This document shows positions 54,879 to 62,964 of a stretch of 64,000 nucleotides of DNA, piece by piece. The number at the start of each line of letters is the position of its first letter. Position 1 is the stretch's first letter. Under the pieces are notes generated by a model. That model was not told the origin of the DNA, did not search any database, and was given only the letters and a program-made list of their open reading frames with translations. The position numbers and the translations under genes were made by a program. The stretch covers positions 660,349-724,348 of the forward strand of contig NZ_KB849164.1 of the NCBI RefSeq assembly GCF_000367925.1, written 5' to 3'. This DNA is from Acinetobacter bohemicus ANC 3994. Lineage in GTDB: Bacteria; Pseudomonadota; Gammaproteobacteria; Pseudomonadales; Moraxellaceae.

Positions 54879-55241
54879 ATGAAAAAAATATTATTTTGCT
54901 TATTGGTGTTGGGGTGTTCTGCATCAGGTCGTGTCTTTGCAAGCGTAGAGCAATATGTAGCAGCAGTAGAAAAAATTTCTAACCAGTATAAGCAGGAAAC
55001 AAGGAATTTTTTTAGTGGTTTAGATGCGCGACAGAGCAATTTTACACCACAGCAACAGGTACAATTCTGTGGAATTGTTGGGGATTATGTTGAGCGGCTA
55101 TATCAAGCGGCAGATCAAAATAGAGGGGCTTTGGATCGTCAATTTAGACAAATGACTAAGCAAGATGTGATTGATCAAGTAATGTCGTCAAAAGAGATGT
55201 TAATTTTGAAAAAATATAATATTCAATGTGATCTGAAATAG
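54879..55241 (+). CDS. Small exported hypothetical protein
   Basis: The 120-aa precursor has a signal peptide (residues 1-22, probable cleavage after VFA). The rest is helical with two cysteines near residues 64 and 117 that could pair in the periplasm. No family is recognised. It has its own short upstream gap after the GFA gene and ends before a hairpin. Confidence 0.72.
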   Translation: MKKILFCLLVLGCSASGRVFASVEQYVAAVEKISNQYKQETRNFFSGLDARQSNFTPQQQVQFCGIVGDYVERLYQAADQNRGALDRQFRQMTKQDVIDQVMSSKEMLILKKYNIQCDLK

Positions 55242-55256
55242 AAAATAACAACTTTT

Positions 55257-55283
55257 GAACTGTCTTTAAAGAGAAGGCAGTTC
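55257..55283. terminator. Bidirectional hairpin between convergent genes
   Basis: A 10-bp stem (55257-55266/55274-55283, one T-G pair) with a 7-nt loop sits between the exported protein gene and yqeY. The minus-strand T-run is modest. Confidence 0.75.
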
Positions 55284-55315
55284 AACGTTAAAGAATAAAT
55301 TTGATAAGCGTGGGA

Positions 55316-55762
55316 TTACGCAAGTTTTGCTTTAATTTTTGCAGAAACTTGTGCAGGATCGGCACGTCCGGCTATGATCGGACGTAGAGAATTCATCACC
55401 TTACCCATATCTTTCATGCTAGTAGCTTCTTGCGCAGTAATTGTCTGTGCAATGATTGAATCAAGTTCTTCCTCAGTCATAGCTGCTGGTAGAAATTGAG
55501 AGATAATCTCAACTTCGGCTTGTTCCTTACTAGCTAAGTCTTGTCGATTAGCACCTTCAAAGGCTTTAATCGATTCTTTACGTTGTTTGATTTGCTTTTC
55601 AATGACCGCAAGAACTCGACTATCATCAAGCTCTACGCGCTCATCGATTTCAATTTGTTTGATTGCTGCCTGTAGACCACGAATTACCGTTAACTTAGAC
55701 ATTTCTTTAGCGCGCATAGCTGCTTTCAAAACTTCAGTTATTTGGTTTTTTAAAGTCGTCAT
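55316..55762 (-). CDS. yqeY: GatB/YqeY domain protein
   Basis: The 148-aa protein is the stand-alone YqeY-type protein: an N-terminal helical hairpin (TVIRGLQAAIKQIEID) and a C-terminal domain related to the GatB tail (GKVMNSLRPIIAGRADP). Its role is not well established, though the domain binds tRNA in GatB. It lies 39 bp downstream of rpsU; the usual dnaG does not follow here. Confidence 0.92.
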   Translation of the reverse strand: MTTLKNQITEVLKAAMRAKEMSKLTVIRGLQAAIKQIEIDERVELDDSRVLAVIEKQIKQRKESIKAFEGANRQDLASKEQAEVEIISQFLPAAMTEEELDSIIAQTITAQEATSMKDMGKVMNSLRPIIAGRADPAQVSAKIKAKLA

Positions 55763-55801
55763 CTATTTTTTCCAGTTCAGTCAATCAGTCACAAATTAAT
55801 T

Positions 55802-56017
55802 TTAGTAAAGGCGAGTAGTACGTACAGATTCACGCGCCAATTTCTTTTGGTAGCGTTTAACTGCAGCAGCTTTTTTGCGTTTACGTTCTTGAGTTGGTTT
55901 TTCATAGAATTCGCGTTTACGAACGTCAGCTAAAACGCCCGCTTTTTCGCATGAACGTTTGAAACGACGGATAGCTACGTCTACTGGTTCGCCTTCTTTC
56001 AATTTAACTTGTGGCAT
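55802..56017 (-). CDS. rpsU: 30S ribosomal protein S21
   Basis: The 71-aa basic protein has the S21 signature AIRRFKRSCEKAGVL and the REFYEKPTQERKRKKAAAVKRY stretch. It sits in the small subunit near the anti-Shine-Dalgarno. It is divergent from tsaD with about 140 bp between, the classical arrangement, and is followed by yqeY on the same strand. Confidence 0.98.
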   Translation of the reverse strand: MPQVKLKEGEPVDVAIRRFKRSCEKAGVLADVRKREFYEKPTQERKRKKAAAVKRYQKKLARESVRTTRLY

Positions 56018-56161
56018 GAAGAATCCTCATTAAGTTATGGATAAGATCTAGACTGGATTGCCTAGATCACAAGTGAAGGACAGTATTTTACTCATTTACA
56101 TCTCATATCACAAGTCTATAATAGCATTAGTAATATTTAGATACGGGTAAAAGGCAGTTTA

Positions 56162-57178
56162 ATGATCGTTCTTGGCTTAGAAACTTCATGTGATGAAACA
56201 GGTTTAGCACTTTATGACAGTGAAGTTGGTTTAAGAGCACAGGTGCTATATAGCCAGATTAAATTGCATGCTGAATATGGTGGCGTTGTGCCAGAGTTGG
56301 CTTCACGTGACCATGTGCGCAAGCTAATTCCTTTAATGAATCAATTGCTTGAAGAAAGTAAAATTCAAAAATCAGAAATTGATGCGATTGCTTATACCCG
56401 CGGCCCTGGCTTAATGGGCGCGTTAATGACCGGTGCATTATTTGGTCGTACCCTAGCATTTGCATTAAATAAACCGGCCATTGGTGTGCATCATATGGAA
56501 GGTCATATGTTGGCGCCTTTATTGTCTGAAACTCCGCCAGAATTTCCATTTGTCGCTTTATTGGTCTCTGGTGGGCATACCCAGCTTATGGCAGCACATG
56601 GCATTGGTCAATATGAACTCCTTGGTGAGTCGATTGATGATGCTGCGGGTGAAGCTTTTGATAAAGTTGCAAAAATGATGGGGCTTGCTTATCCGGGTGG
56701 ACCCAATGTATCTAAATTAGCCTTACAAGGCAGTGCAACCGCTTTTGATTTTCCACGTCCGATGTTACATCAAGGGTTGGACTTTTCATTTAGTGGTTTA
56801 AAAACTGCGGTTTCCATTCAATTGAAAAAAGTTGCCGGTCAAAACCGCGAAGCAGATATTGCTGCGTCTTTTCAAGAAGCCTTGGTCGATACCTTGGTTA
56901 AAAAATCGGTTAAAGCTTTGAAGCAAACGGGTTTAAAACGGTTGGTGATCGCGGGTGGTGTGAGTGCCAATTCGCGTTTACGTGAACGGTTAGAAGCCGA
57001 TTTAGCGAAAATTAAAGCGACCGTTTACTATGCAGAACCTGCATTATGTACCGATAACGGGGCAATGATTGCCTTTGCAGGTTATCAGCGTTTAAAAGCG
57101 GGGCAACACGATGGTTTGTCGGTAACCACGACACCACGCTGGCCGATGACGGAATTGAGCAATCCTGAGCAGGAATAA
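56162..57178 (+). CDS. tsaD: tRNA N6-adenosine threonylcarbamoyltransferase TsaD
   Basis: TsaD transfers the threonylcarbamoyl group to A37 of tRNAs that read ANN codons, with TsaB and TsaE. The 338-aa protein has the ASKHA-type LGLETSCDETGLALYD start, the metal-binding HMEGH motif near residue 109, and the SGGHTQLM phosphate loop near residue 137. It is divergent from rpsU. A GNRA-loop terminator follows. Confidence 0.97.
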   Translation: MIVLGLETSCDETGLALYDSEVGLRAQVLYSQIKLHAEYGGVVPELASRDHVRKLIPLMNQLLEESKIQKSEIDAIAYTRGPGLMGALMTGALFGRTLAFALNKPAIGVHHMEGHMLAPLLSETPPEFPFVALLVSGGHTQLMAAHGIGQYELLGESIDDAAGEAFDKVAKMMGLAYPGGPNVSKLALQGSATAFDFPRPMLHQGLDFSFSGLKTAVSIQLKKVAGQNREADIAASFQEALVDTLVKKSVKALKQTGLKRLVIAGGVSANSRLRERLEADLAKIKATVYYAEPALCTDNGAMIAFAGYQRLKAGQHDGLSVTTTPRWPMTELSNPEQE

Positions 57179-57191
57179 GTATTGAATTTTG

Positions 57192-57217
57192 AAAAGAGGC
57201 GAAAGCCTCTTTTTTTA
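57192..57217 (+). terminator. GAAA-loop terminator after tsaD
   Basis: Stem 57195-57200/57205-57210 is capped by GAAA, extended by A-T pairs, and followed by a T-run. Confidence 0.93.
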
Positions 57218-57281
57218 TCTTCATTTATCGCAGTATGAATGGTTTTAAGTCGAGTATTGCTAAAAAGAGACTCGAAACAAT

Positions 57282-57320
57282 AAAAAAAGAGTAATTTCTC
57301 ATTAAGAAATTACTCTTTTA
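57282..57320. terminator. Hairpin after the DUF4385 gene
   Basis: A 13-bp perfect stem (57287-57299/57305-57317) has A-runs on the left and T residues on the right, so it can act on both strands. It lies between the tsaD terminator and the DUF4385 stop. Confidence 0.88.
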
Positions 57321-57345
57321 ATGATGCTCTTCATGAATGCTTCAA

Positions 57346-57912
57346 TTAATCTTGACGAATCAATAGATTGAATTGCTCTTTAAGTTCAATATATTTTGGA
57401 TTTAATTTTGCTTGATCGCTTTTATCTTTAAAAATTTTCGCCACAGTCGCTTTGACTTCATCTGTATGGCTGTGTGGATGTTTTTCAGTTGCAACAGCAT
57501 CATTAAGTAATACTTTAACTTTGGGTGTCGCCCCTTTATTTTTTCGGCCAGTTTTATGTGTGCCTTTTTTATGATTTGCATAACGACGCGCACGCGTATA
57601 ACCCATGAGCAAAAATTTTCTTGCCATGTCTGCGCCAACAAAATCATTCTTCTCTAAATAATCTAGGAATAATGCAAAGATTTTTGCACTACTTTCAGTG
57701 GCTTGTGCTTCATCTTCAAATTGCCAAAAGGGTAAAATTTCCGATTTATACGGTTCAACCAATAAAACACCTTCTTCACCACGACCAATGCGATATAACT
57801 TTGGACGCTTTCTAAAATTAATCTTTTCAAAGTCGAGTGAAAAGTCAAAACTGCGTGAAAATGTTTTGGCATCAGACTTAGGCGTTAATGAAACCTGTTC
57901 ATTATCGGTCAT
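57346..57912 (-). CDS. DUF4385 family protein
   Basis: The 188-aa protein has the DUF4385 pattern: YRIGRGEEGVLLVEPYKSEILPFWQF, and FVGADMARKFLLMGYTRARRYANHK. The family function is unknown. The central and C-terminal parts are basic (GTHKTGRKNKGA), suggesting a nucleic-acid partner, which is inference only. A GGGGGA lies before the ATG. It is a single gene. Confidence 0.88.
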   Translation of the reverse strand: MTDNEQVSLTPKSDAKTFSRSFDFSLDFEKINFRKRPKLYRIGRGEEGVLLVEPYKSEILPFWQFEDEAQATESSAKIFALFLDYLEKNDFVGADMARKFLLMGYTRARRYANHKKGTHKTGRKNKGATPKVKVLLNDAVATEKHPHSHTDEVKATVAKIFKDKSDQAKLNPKYIELKEQFNLLIRQD

Positions 57913-58194
57913 GGGGGATTCCTTAAAATGTGTGATTTCTTTGAATAATAAACACTATTCATAACGAGCTTAGATAGAGTTTAAGGCATTGTGATATGTC
58001 AAAACTGCAATGTATATAATAATGTATATCACCACAGCTGTTTATCTCGCCTAAATAAAAGGATTCAGTGTTTTGAGAGAGAAGATATTAAACAATCAAT
58101 AATCTAGAATTTTTGCAAATACGAACGACTGAAACAACAATCTAAAATGATGGTGCATTTGATTTTAGATCATTATTTCAGAAATCATGAAAAA

Positions 58195-59067
58195 TTAAAA
58201 GGATGCCAATCGTTGCGAGCCAATCCAATGTTTGGAAAACTGATAAGCGGCACGTCCAGAACGTTGACCACGTAGTTGACACCATCTTAAAGATTCAGCA
58301 CGAACTTCATCAGTAAATTCCGTATCTGCTTTAGCTAAATAATGTTCGACTATTTCTAAATAGAGCTTCTGATCCATTGGGTAAAAAGACAGCCATAAAC
58401 CAAAACGATCAGACAATGAAATTTTTTCTTCAATCGCTTCTTGAGGATGTAATTCTGTGTATTGCGGCACATCGACACGCGTAACAGGCGTATTTTCATG
58501 CATAAATTCAGGCAATAAGTGACGACGGTTACTGGTTGCATAAATAATAAAATTGCTTGAGCCTGACTGTAGCGAACCATCTAGCACACTTTTTAAACTG
58601 CGGTAGTTTTCATCTTCTGCGTTAAAAGCCAAATCATCACAATACACAATAAATTTTTCAGGACGATCTTGAATAAGCTTCTGAATTTCAGGTAAGTCTG
58701 ACAAATCATCACGTTCTATTTCAATTAAACGTAAACCCTTAGATTCATATTGAGTCAGTAAAGCACGCACAATAGAGGACTTTCCTGTGCCTCGTGAGCC
58801 GGTAAGTAGTACGTCATTCGCTGGCAGACCTTGGAGAAATTGTAAGGTGTTTTGGATTACTTTTTGTTTTTGCTTTTCAATCCCTTTTAAATCATCTAAA
58901 TAAATTTTCTTCGGTTGTTGAATGGCTTTCAATTGTTTGTCTTGCCATTTATAAGCAGATGCTGAAAAGTCAGTTTCTTGTTTCAGTTCGGGTAAATTCT
59001 GCTGTAATTGTTGCAGTACAGTAGAAAGAGCTTCTAAGATATGGTCAGGTAAATTAATTGTTGCCAT
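58195..59067 (-). CDS. DUF815 family AAA-type ATPase
   Basis: The 290-aa protein has a Walker A motif LLTGSRGTGKSS (about residues 87-98), a Walker B-like FIVYCDDLAF, and a sensor-1-like IIYATSNRRHL stretch. This combination marks DUF815, a helicase-loader-like AAA family of unknown role. The N-terminal 60 residues are helical. It is a single gene, divergent from the patatin gene at 59259. Confidence 0.92.
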   Translation of the reverse strand: MATINLPDHILEALSTVLQQLQQNLPELKQETDFSASAYKWQDKQLKAIQQPKKIYLDDLKGIEKQKQKVIQNTLQFLQGLPANDVLLTGSRGTGKSSIVRALLTQYESKGLRLIEIERDDLSDLPEIQKLIQDRPEKFIVYCDDLAFNAEDENYRSLKSVLDGSLQSGSSNFIIYATSNRRHLLPEFMHENTPVTRVDVPQYTELHPQEAIEEKISLSDRFGLWLSFYPMDQKLYLEIVEHYLAKADTEFTDEVRAESLRWCQLRGQRSGRAAYQFSKHWIGSQRLASF

Positions 59068-59258
59068 GATTGTTCAGCTTGTACGTTTGAAAGATAAAAA
59101 AAAGATAGTTTTGCTTAAGAACTGTATATCAATTAGTCGTGATTTGCCAATGGAATAGGCATTTTTTGTCATGATAATCCGCTGAGTTTTCTGTCAATGT
59201 AATGCTTGATGACCTATTATGAATAGTGAATGACAATGAAAGTGTTTGAGGGATAGGT

Positions 59259-60770
59259 ATGTTATTTAAAGATTTCACACAAGATATTAATCCACATCAA
59301 GCGTATCGAATAAAAAAATTAAAAAGCCAACTCGGAACAGCCGAATCATATGAAGAATGGAAAAGTATCGCGCTGAAAATAGATGAAGAATCTGGCGCTC
59401 AAGAATGGAAGTTTGATAACTGCTCACCTTATTTTGATGCTGAAATTATTGCCCATCGATTAGTTTTATTAAAACGCTATCGGCTGCAAAAACGTACCCG
59501 TGATCTGATGTATATATTACGTGAAGGTTTAACCTACGATATTGCGAATATTGCTCATCCCATGTTGTTCACTGCGACATATATGGGAACTAAAAAAATT
59601 ATTGAAGATTATGTGGAAGAAGTCAGTGAAAGTCTGGCTTTTATTGCTTCAACGGCTTGTCAGTGTTTGTCATTGTCAGAAAAAATTGATTTTTTTCAGC
59701 ATTGTAAAAAAGCATATGGGCAACCTGCCTTAATGTTCTCTGGAGGAGCAACCTTAGGTTTGTTTCATACGGGAGTATGTAAGGCTTTACTTGAGCAAGA
59801 TTTAATGCCCAAGGTGTTATCTGGCTCTAGTGCAGGGGCCATTATGACGGCAATGCTAGGGACTTCAAAACCTTCAGAAATTTCAGCGCGTTTAAATGGT
59901 GAAAACTTTTTTAGTGAAGCTTTTCATTTTCGTAAATTCAGTGAGCTTTTAAAAGGTAATGGTGGGCTTGCCGATGTGAAATACCTAAAGAAATTCCTTG
60001 TGGAAAATTTAGGTGATATTACCTTTGAGGAAGCATTTAAAATTTCTGGCTTGCACATCAATGTGGCTGTAGCCCCTTATGATGCTTCACAAGAAGCGCG
60101 GATTATGAATGCCTACACATCACCAGATTTGTTGGTTTGGAGTGCCGTTTTGGCGTCCTGTGCAGTCCCGATATTATTTCCGCCCGTTAGACTCACCAGT
60201 AAACGCTACGATGGCGAATTAACGCCATATATGGCCTCCACGCGTTGGGTAGATGGCAGTGTACGCAGTGATTTTCCTCAAGAGAAAATGGCACGCTTGT
60301 ATAATTTAAATTACACCATTGCCAGTCAGGTCAATCCACATATTGTGCCGTTTATGCAAAGTGATGCAGAGCGCTATCGCAAAGATATGTTAAGTTGGCC
60401 GGAACGGATTATTCGTCGTCAGGGGAAGGTCATTACCAAAGGAATTATGGACTTTGCACGCGGCCGAGTTGGAAAAATCCCACCAATACGACGTTTGCTT
60501 GATCATGGTTATGGCGTGGTGGATCAAGGCTATTATGGTGATTTGAATATTGTGGGCAATTATAGTTCGCGACACTATACCTATATGTTGCAGAACCCAC
60601 GTCCATATTTGTTTAAATTATTACAGCGTGAAGGTGAGCAGGCGACATGGCCTAAAATGTCATCTATTGAAACGCATGCCCGCGTCGGTAAAACCATTCA
60701 ACATTGTTTGGAGCTTTTAAATTATCAACAAGATCCAGAGCAAAAAGCCGCAGAATTTATTGCAGTTTAA
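59259..60770 (+). CDS. Patatin-like phospholipase with DUF3336 domain
   Basis: The 503-aa protein has an N-terminal helical DUF3336-like region (residues 1-150) followed by a patatin domain: oxyanion loop SGGATLG (161-167), nucleophile motif GSSAG with S191, and the Asp of the dyad in VDGSV (D332). Fungal relatives (Tgl type) and bacterial ones hydrolyse triacylglycerol or phospholipid acyl esters. No signal peptide is visible, so it is probably cytoplasmic or membrane-associated. Its last 11 bases overlap a kinase-like gene. Confidence 0.92.
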   Translation: MLFKDFTQDINPHQAYRIKKLKSQLGTAESYEEWKSIALKIDEESGAQEWKFDNCSPYFDAEIIAHRLVLLKRYRLQKRTRDLMYILREGLTYDIANIAHPMLFTATYMGTKKIIEDYVEEVSESLAFIASTACQCLSLSEKIDFFQHCKKAYGQPALMFSGGATLGLFHTGVCKALLEQDLMPKVLSGSSAGAIMTAMLGTSKPSEISARLNGENFFSEAFHFRKFSELLKGNGGLADVKYLKKFLVENLGDITFEEAFKISGLHINVAVAPYDASQEARIMNAYTSPDLLVWSAVLASCAVPILFPPVRLTSKRYDGELTPYMASTRWVDGSVRSDFPQEKMARLYNLNYTIASQVNPHIVPFMQSDAERYRKDMLSWPERIIRRQGKVITKGIMDFARGRVGKIPPIRRLLDHGYGVVDQGYYGDLNIVGNYSSRHYTYMLQNPRPYLFKLLQREGEQATWPKMSSIETHARVGKTIQHCLELLNYQQDPEQKAAEFIAV

Positions 60771-61575
60771 TGCTGAAGATATTCATGGTTTAAATTTAAC
60801 GTTAAAGACCAAGCCTACAAGTTTGGCTTTTGGGCGTGCTTTATATGCATTTGAATATGAGCAGCAACATTATTGGTTGAAAACCCAAGCATCGAATGTT
60901 AATCCATATTATGAAGCCGGATTTTTAAATGAATTGGCTTTTTATCAACAATGTATAGCACAACAAAGCTGTGCAGATTTTTTGTTACCCTTTCAAATTA
61001 TGCCTGACGTCGATATTTTCGCTAAGCAACAAGTATCGGGGAAGGCTGTTTTAATTGTGGGACATGCAGAGGCATTGCTCCATGATTGTTCTGCGCTGCC
61101 GATTCAAGAGATTGAAAAAATACTATTACAGTTACTCGATGCCGTTGATCAATTACATCAATTCGGTTGGATTCATGCTGATTTAAAAAGAGAGCATTTG
61201 GTTCAGTATCAACAAAAAGTGTGCTTGATTGATTTTGAACATGTACAAGAAATTAATTCACAGGTCGTATTGCAAAGTTTAACCGCAACGCCACGTTATA
61301 TGGCACCTGAATTGTTTCATGCTGCGGCAAAAACCGTTCAAACCGATATTTATGCGCTAGGCATCATTATTTATGAATGGCTTACAGGGCAGCGTCTGAC
61401 TGCAAAAAATTATCAAGAGTGGGCCTATTTACACTGTCAAAGGTTAACAATTGAACTTCCAGAACATTTTTTACGGTTTAAAAGGCTTTTAGATGGAATG
61501 CTGGCGAAGCAAAAAGAATATAGATTTACCAATATTTACACTCTAAAACAGTGCTTAATGACTGAAATTGTTTAA
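60760..61575 (+). CDS. Atypical protein-kinase-like protein
   Basis: The 271-aa protein has a kinase fold outline: a Lys in WLKTQ (K41), a helix-C-like Glu (E58), the catalytic loop HADLKREH (139-146, with H146 where Asn is usual), DFE (158-160) where DFG is usual, and an APE motif (182-184). The Gly-rich loop is poorly kept. It may be a divergent active kinase or a pseudokinase. It starts with TTG inside the end of the patatin gene, so translation is probably coupled. Confidence 0.8.
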   Translation: MQFNAEDIHGLNLTLKTKPTSLAFGRALYAFEYEQQHYWLKTQASNVNPYYEAGFLNELAFYQQCIAQQSCADFLLPFQIMPDVDIFAKQQVSGKAVLIVGHAEALLHDCSALPIQEIEKILLQLLDAVDQLHQFGWIHADLKREHLVQYQQKVCLIDFEHVQEINSQVVLQSLTATPRYMAPELFHAAAKTVQTDIYALGIIIYEWLTGQRLTAKNYQEWAYLHCQRLTIELPEHFLRFKRLLDGMLAKQKEYRFTNIYTLKQCLMTEIV

Positions 61576-61591
61576 GAAAAATACAGAAAAA

Positions 61592-61632
61592 CCGTTTTTG
61601 TTTTTTATTTAAACAAACAAAACGATTTTTCA
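61592..61632 (+). terminator. Possible terminator after the kinase-like gene
   Basis: Imperfect complementarity exists between the CGTTTTTG-rich stretch (61593-61606) and the AAAC-rich stretch (61611-61624), followed by T residues. The pairing is AT-rich and imperfect. Confidence 0.4.
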
Positions 61633-61640
61633 TAAAAAGG

Positions 61641-61669
61641 TCTTGTCATCATGAATCGATCTCTATAAT
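61641..61669 (+). promoter_or_regulatory. Promoter of the tRNA cluster
   Basis: A consensus -10 TATAAT (61664-61669) has TTGTCA at 61643-61648, 15 bp upstream, or TCTTGT at 17 bp. The first tRNA begins 14 bases after the -10 box. Confidence 0.7.
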
Positions 61670-61682
61670 ATACACAGCCATT

Positions 61683-61767
61683 GGGGACGTGGCGAAATTG
61701 GTAGACGCACTGGATTTAGGTTCCAGCGCCGCAAGGTGTGAGAGTTCGAGTCTCTCCGTCCCCACCA
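61683..61767 (+). tRNA. tRNA-Leu (anticodon TAG), copy 1
   Basis: The 85-nt gene has a 7-bp acceptor stem GGGGACG/CGTCCCC, a long variable arm of class II type (GCGCCGCAAGGTGT) and an anticodon loop TTTAGGT, so the anticodon is TAG for CUA leucine codons. CCA is encoded. Copy 2 at 61913-61997 is identical. Confidence 0.97.
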
Positions 61768-61770
61768 ATT

Positions 61771-61792
61771 ATTATCAAACTTGTTTGATAAT
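61771..61792 (+). repeat. Inverted repeat between tRNA-Leu and tRNA-Trp
   Basis: A 10-bp inverted repeat (61771-61780/61783-61792) lies in the spacer between the tRNAs. It could be a processing signal of the polycistronic tRNA transcript. Confidence 0.5.
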
Positions 61793-61800
61793 AAGGTTAT

Positions 61801-61874
61801 AGAGGATTGGTGTAATGGTAGCATGACGGTCTCCAAAACCGTTCGTCAAGGTTCGAGTCCTTGATCCTCTGCCA
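61801..61874 (+). tRNA. tRNA-Trp (anticodon CCA)
   Basis: The 74-nt gene has acceptor AGAGGAT/ATCCTCT, anticodon stem ACGGT/ACCGT with loop CTCCAAA (anticodon CCA), T-stem CAAGG/CCTTG, discriminator G and an encoded CCA. A1-U72, G5-C68 and G73, which matter for bacterial TrpRS, are present. The short D-arm has G-T pairs. It reads differently from the common tRNA-Trp near tuf and secE. Confidence 0.9.
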
Positions 61875-61888
61875 AGTTTTTAAAAAAT

Positions 61889-61903
61889 CCAACAACATGT
61901 TGG
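61889..61903 (+). repeat. Inverted repeat between tRNA-Trp and the second tRNA-Leu
   Basis: A 6-bp stem (61889-61894/61898-61903) with a 3-nt loop lies in the spacer, possibly a processing hairpin. Confidence 0.4.
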
Positions 61904-61912
61904 TACCCTGAT

Positions 61913-61997
61913 GGGGACGTGGCGAAATTGGTAGACGCACTGGATTTAGGTTCCAGCGCCGCAAGGTGTGAGAGTTCGAGTCTCTCCGTCCCCACCA
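61913..61997 (+). tRNA. tRNA-Leu (anticodon TAG), copy 2
   Basis: This copy is identical over all 85 bases to the gene at 61683-61767, including the class II variable arm, anticodon TAG and CCA. It is the last of three tRNAs in one apparent transcript and ends at the hairpin at 62005. Confidence 0.97.
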
Positions 61998-62004
61998 TCA
62001 TATG

Positions 62005-62033
62005 AAAGCAAGGTTATTAACCTTGCTTTTTTA
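62005..62033 (+). terminator. Terminator of the tRNA cluster
   Basis: An 11-bp perfect stem (62005-62015/62019-62029) with a 3-nt loop is followed by T residues. Confidence 0.93.
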
Positions 62034-62135
62034 TTGCCTGTATATAATGAAAAGTTAAATAAAAAGCCCTAAACAGGGCTTTCAATATATTGCATACGTT
62101 ATTCTTTTTATCTCGATCTAAAAGTGAACTTGTCT

Positions 62136-62339
62136 TTAAGCTTTTAAATGATCTTCAAATTCTTCACCCAGTTGCATTGCAAGTGAATTCCCCGCTAAAT
62201 CACACGTCACAAGACCATATTCTTTTTTAAAGCTAAACGTAAATCCGCGATTGTCGGTTAATGATTTTACTGAATAGCCTAATTTTTCTAACCAAATACG
62301 AAATGCAATTAAATTTTTTGCTTTAACAACTTTTTTCAC
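62136..62339 (-). CDS. Small hypothetical soluble protein
   Basis: The 67-aa product has no membrane segment and no recognised family: a basic N-terminus (MKKVVKAKN), then GYSVKSLTDNRGFTFSFKKEYG and an acidic end. The start is GTG at 62339, seven bases after AGGAG; the frame opens 39 bases further upstream without a ribosome-binding site. It lies next to the tRNA cluster on the opposite strand. Confidence 0.7.
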   Translation of the reverse strand: MKKVVKAKNLIAFRIWLEKLGYSVKSLTDNRGFTFSFKKEYGLVTCDLAGNSLAMQLGEEFEDHLKA

Positions 62340-62964
62340 GAGAGAACTCCTTGTATATATTAAATACCTTGTGGGCACTTCATAATTAATAGGGGTGAAA
62401 TGGTTTTTTTTAAAGGGGAGATTTGTGCTGTTTTTTATAAAAAAATTATTTGGTTGGTTTTTTATACAAAAACAGGGTAAATAAGCATTAAAATTGGCAC
62501 AGAAAATTAAATATAAAATGAATTTTTAGCTGGTAGTTTGGGCTGTATTAAACTGATTTATATTATTTTTATTGGTAGTGGCCAGTGTCATGAAATAATG
62601 GAAATATTTATACACAATTTTAAAAGCGTTGCTCAATCATTTTTTATCGGACTTTGGCTGACTATTGTTCTAAATTGCAGTAAAAGTACTAGAACTTAGC
62701 TGATTGAGGTGTTTTGTCGGCAGCTTAGATCAGATAGAAACCACCTTAAATGAGTTTTGAACAGGATGTCTCTGCTGAATGCTGATACTTTTGTAAGATG
62801 ATGGAATGATCACAGAAACGATTAAACAGAATGTATGAAATCAAATTCAAAAGATGCAGCAACAAGATTTAATTCCTATTGCTGTCATGCTCGGGCATAC
62901 AGATTGCTGATTCAAATTGAGCTATAGGCTCATGCTTAGATGTATCAAATTTTATCAGTCAAAC
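62340..62964. other. AT-rich region with an integrase-like relic
   Basis: About 600 bases with no full gene. At 62848-62910 one short open stretch reads like the C-terminus of a tyrosine recombinase (listed separately). Otherwise I see nothing defined. Confidence 0.5.
62848..62910 (+). pseudogene. Possible tyrosine-recombinase (integrase) C-terminal relic
   Basis: A short in-frame stretch reads QKMQQQDLIPIAVMLGHTDC and stops. The DLIPIAVMLGHTD part matches the region just after the catalytic His and before the active Tyr in tyrosine recombinases (LGH-S/T-x pattern). Nothing similar precedes it and stops flank it, so at most it is a remnant. The tRNA cluster 850 bp away is a common integration target. 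The call is weak. Confidence 0.35.
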
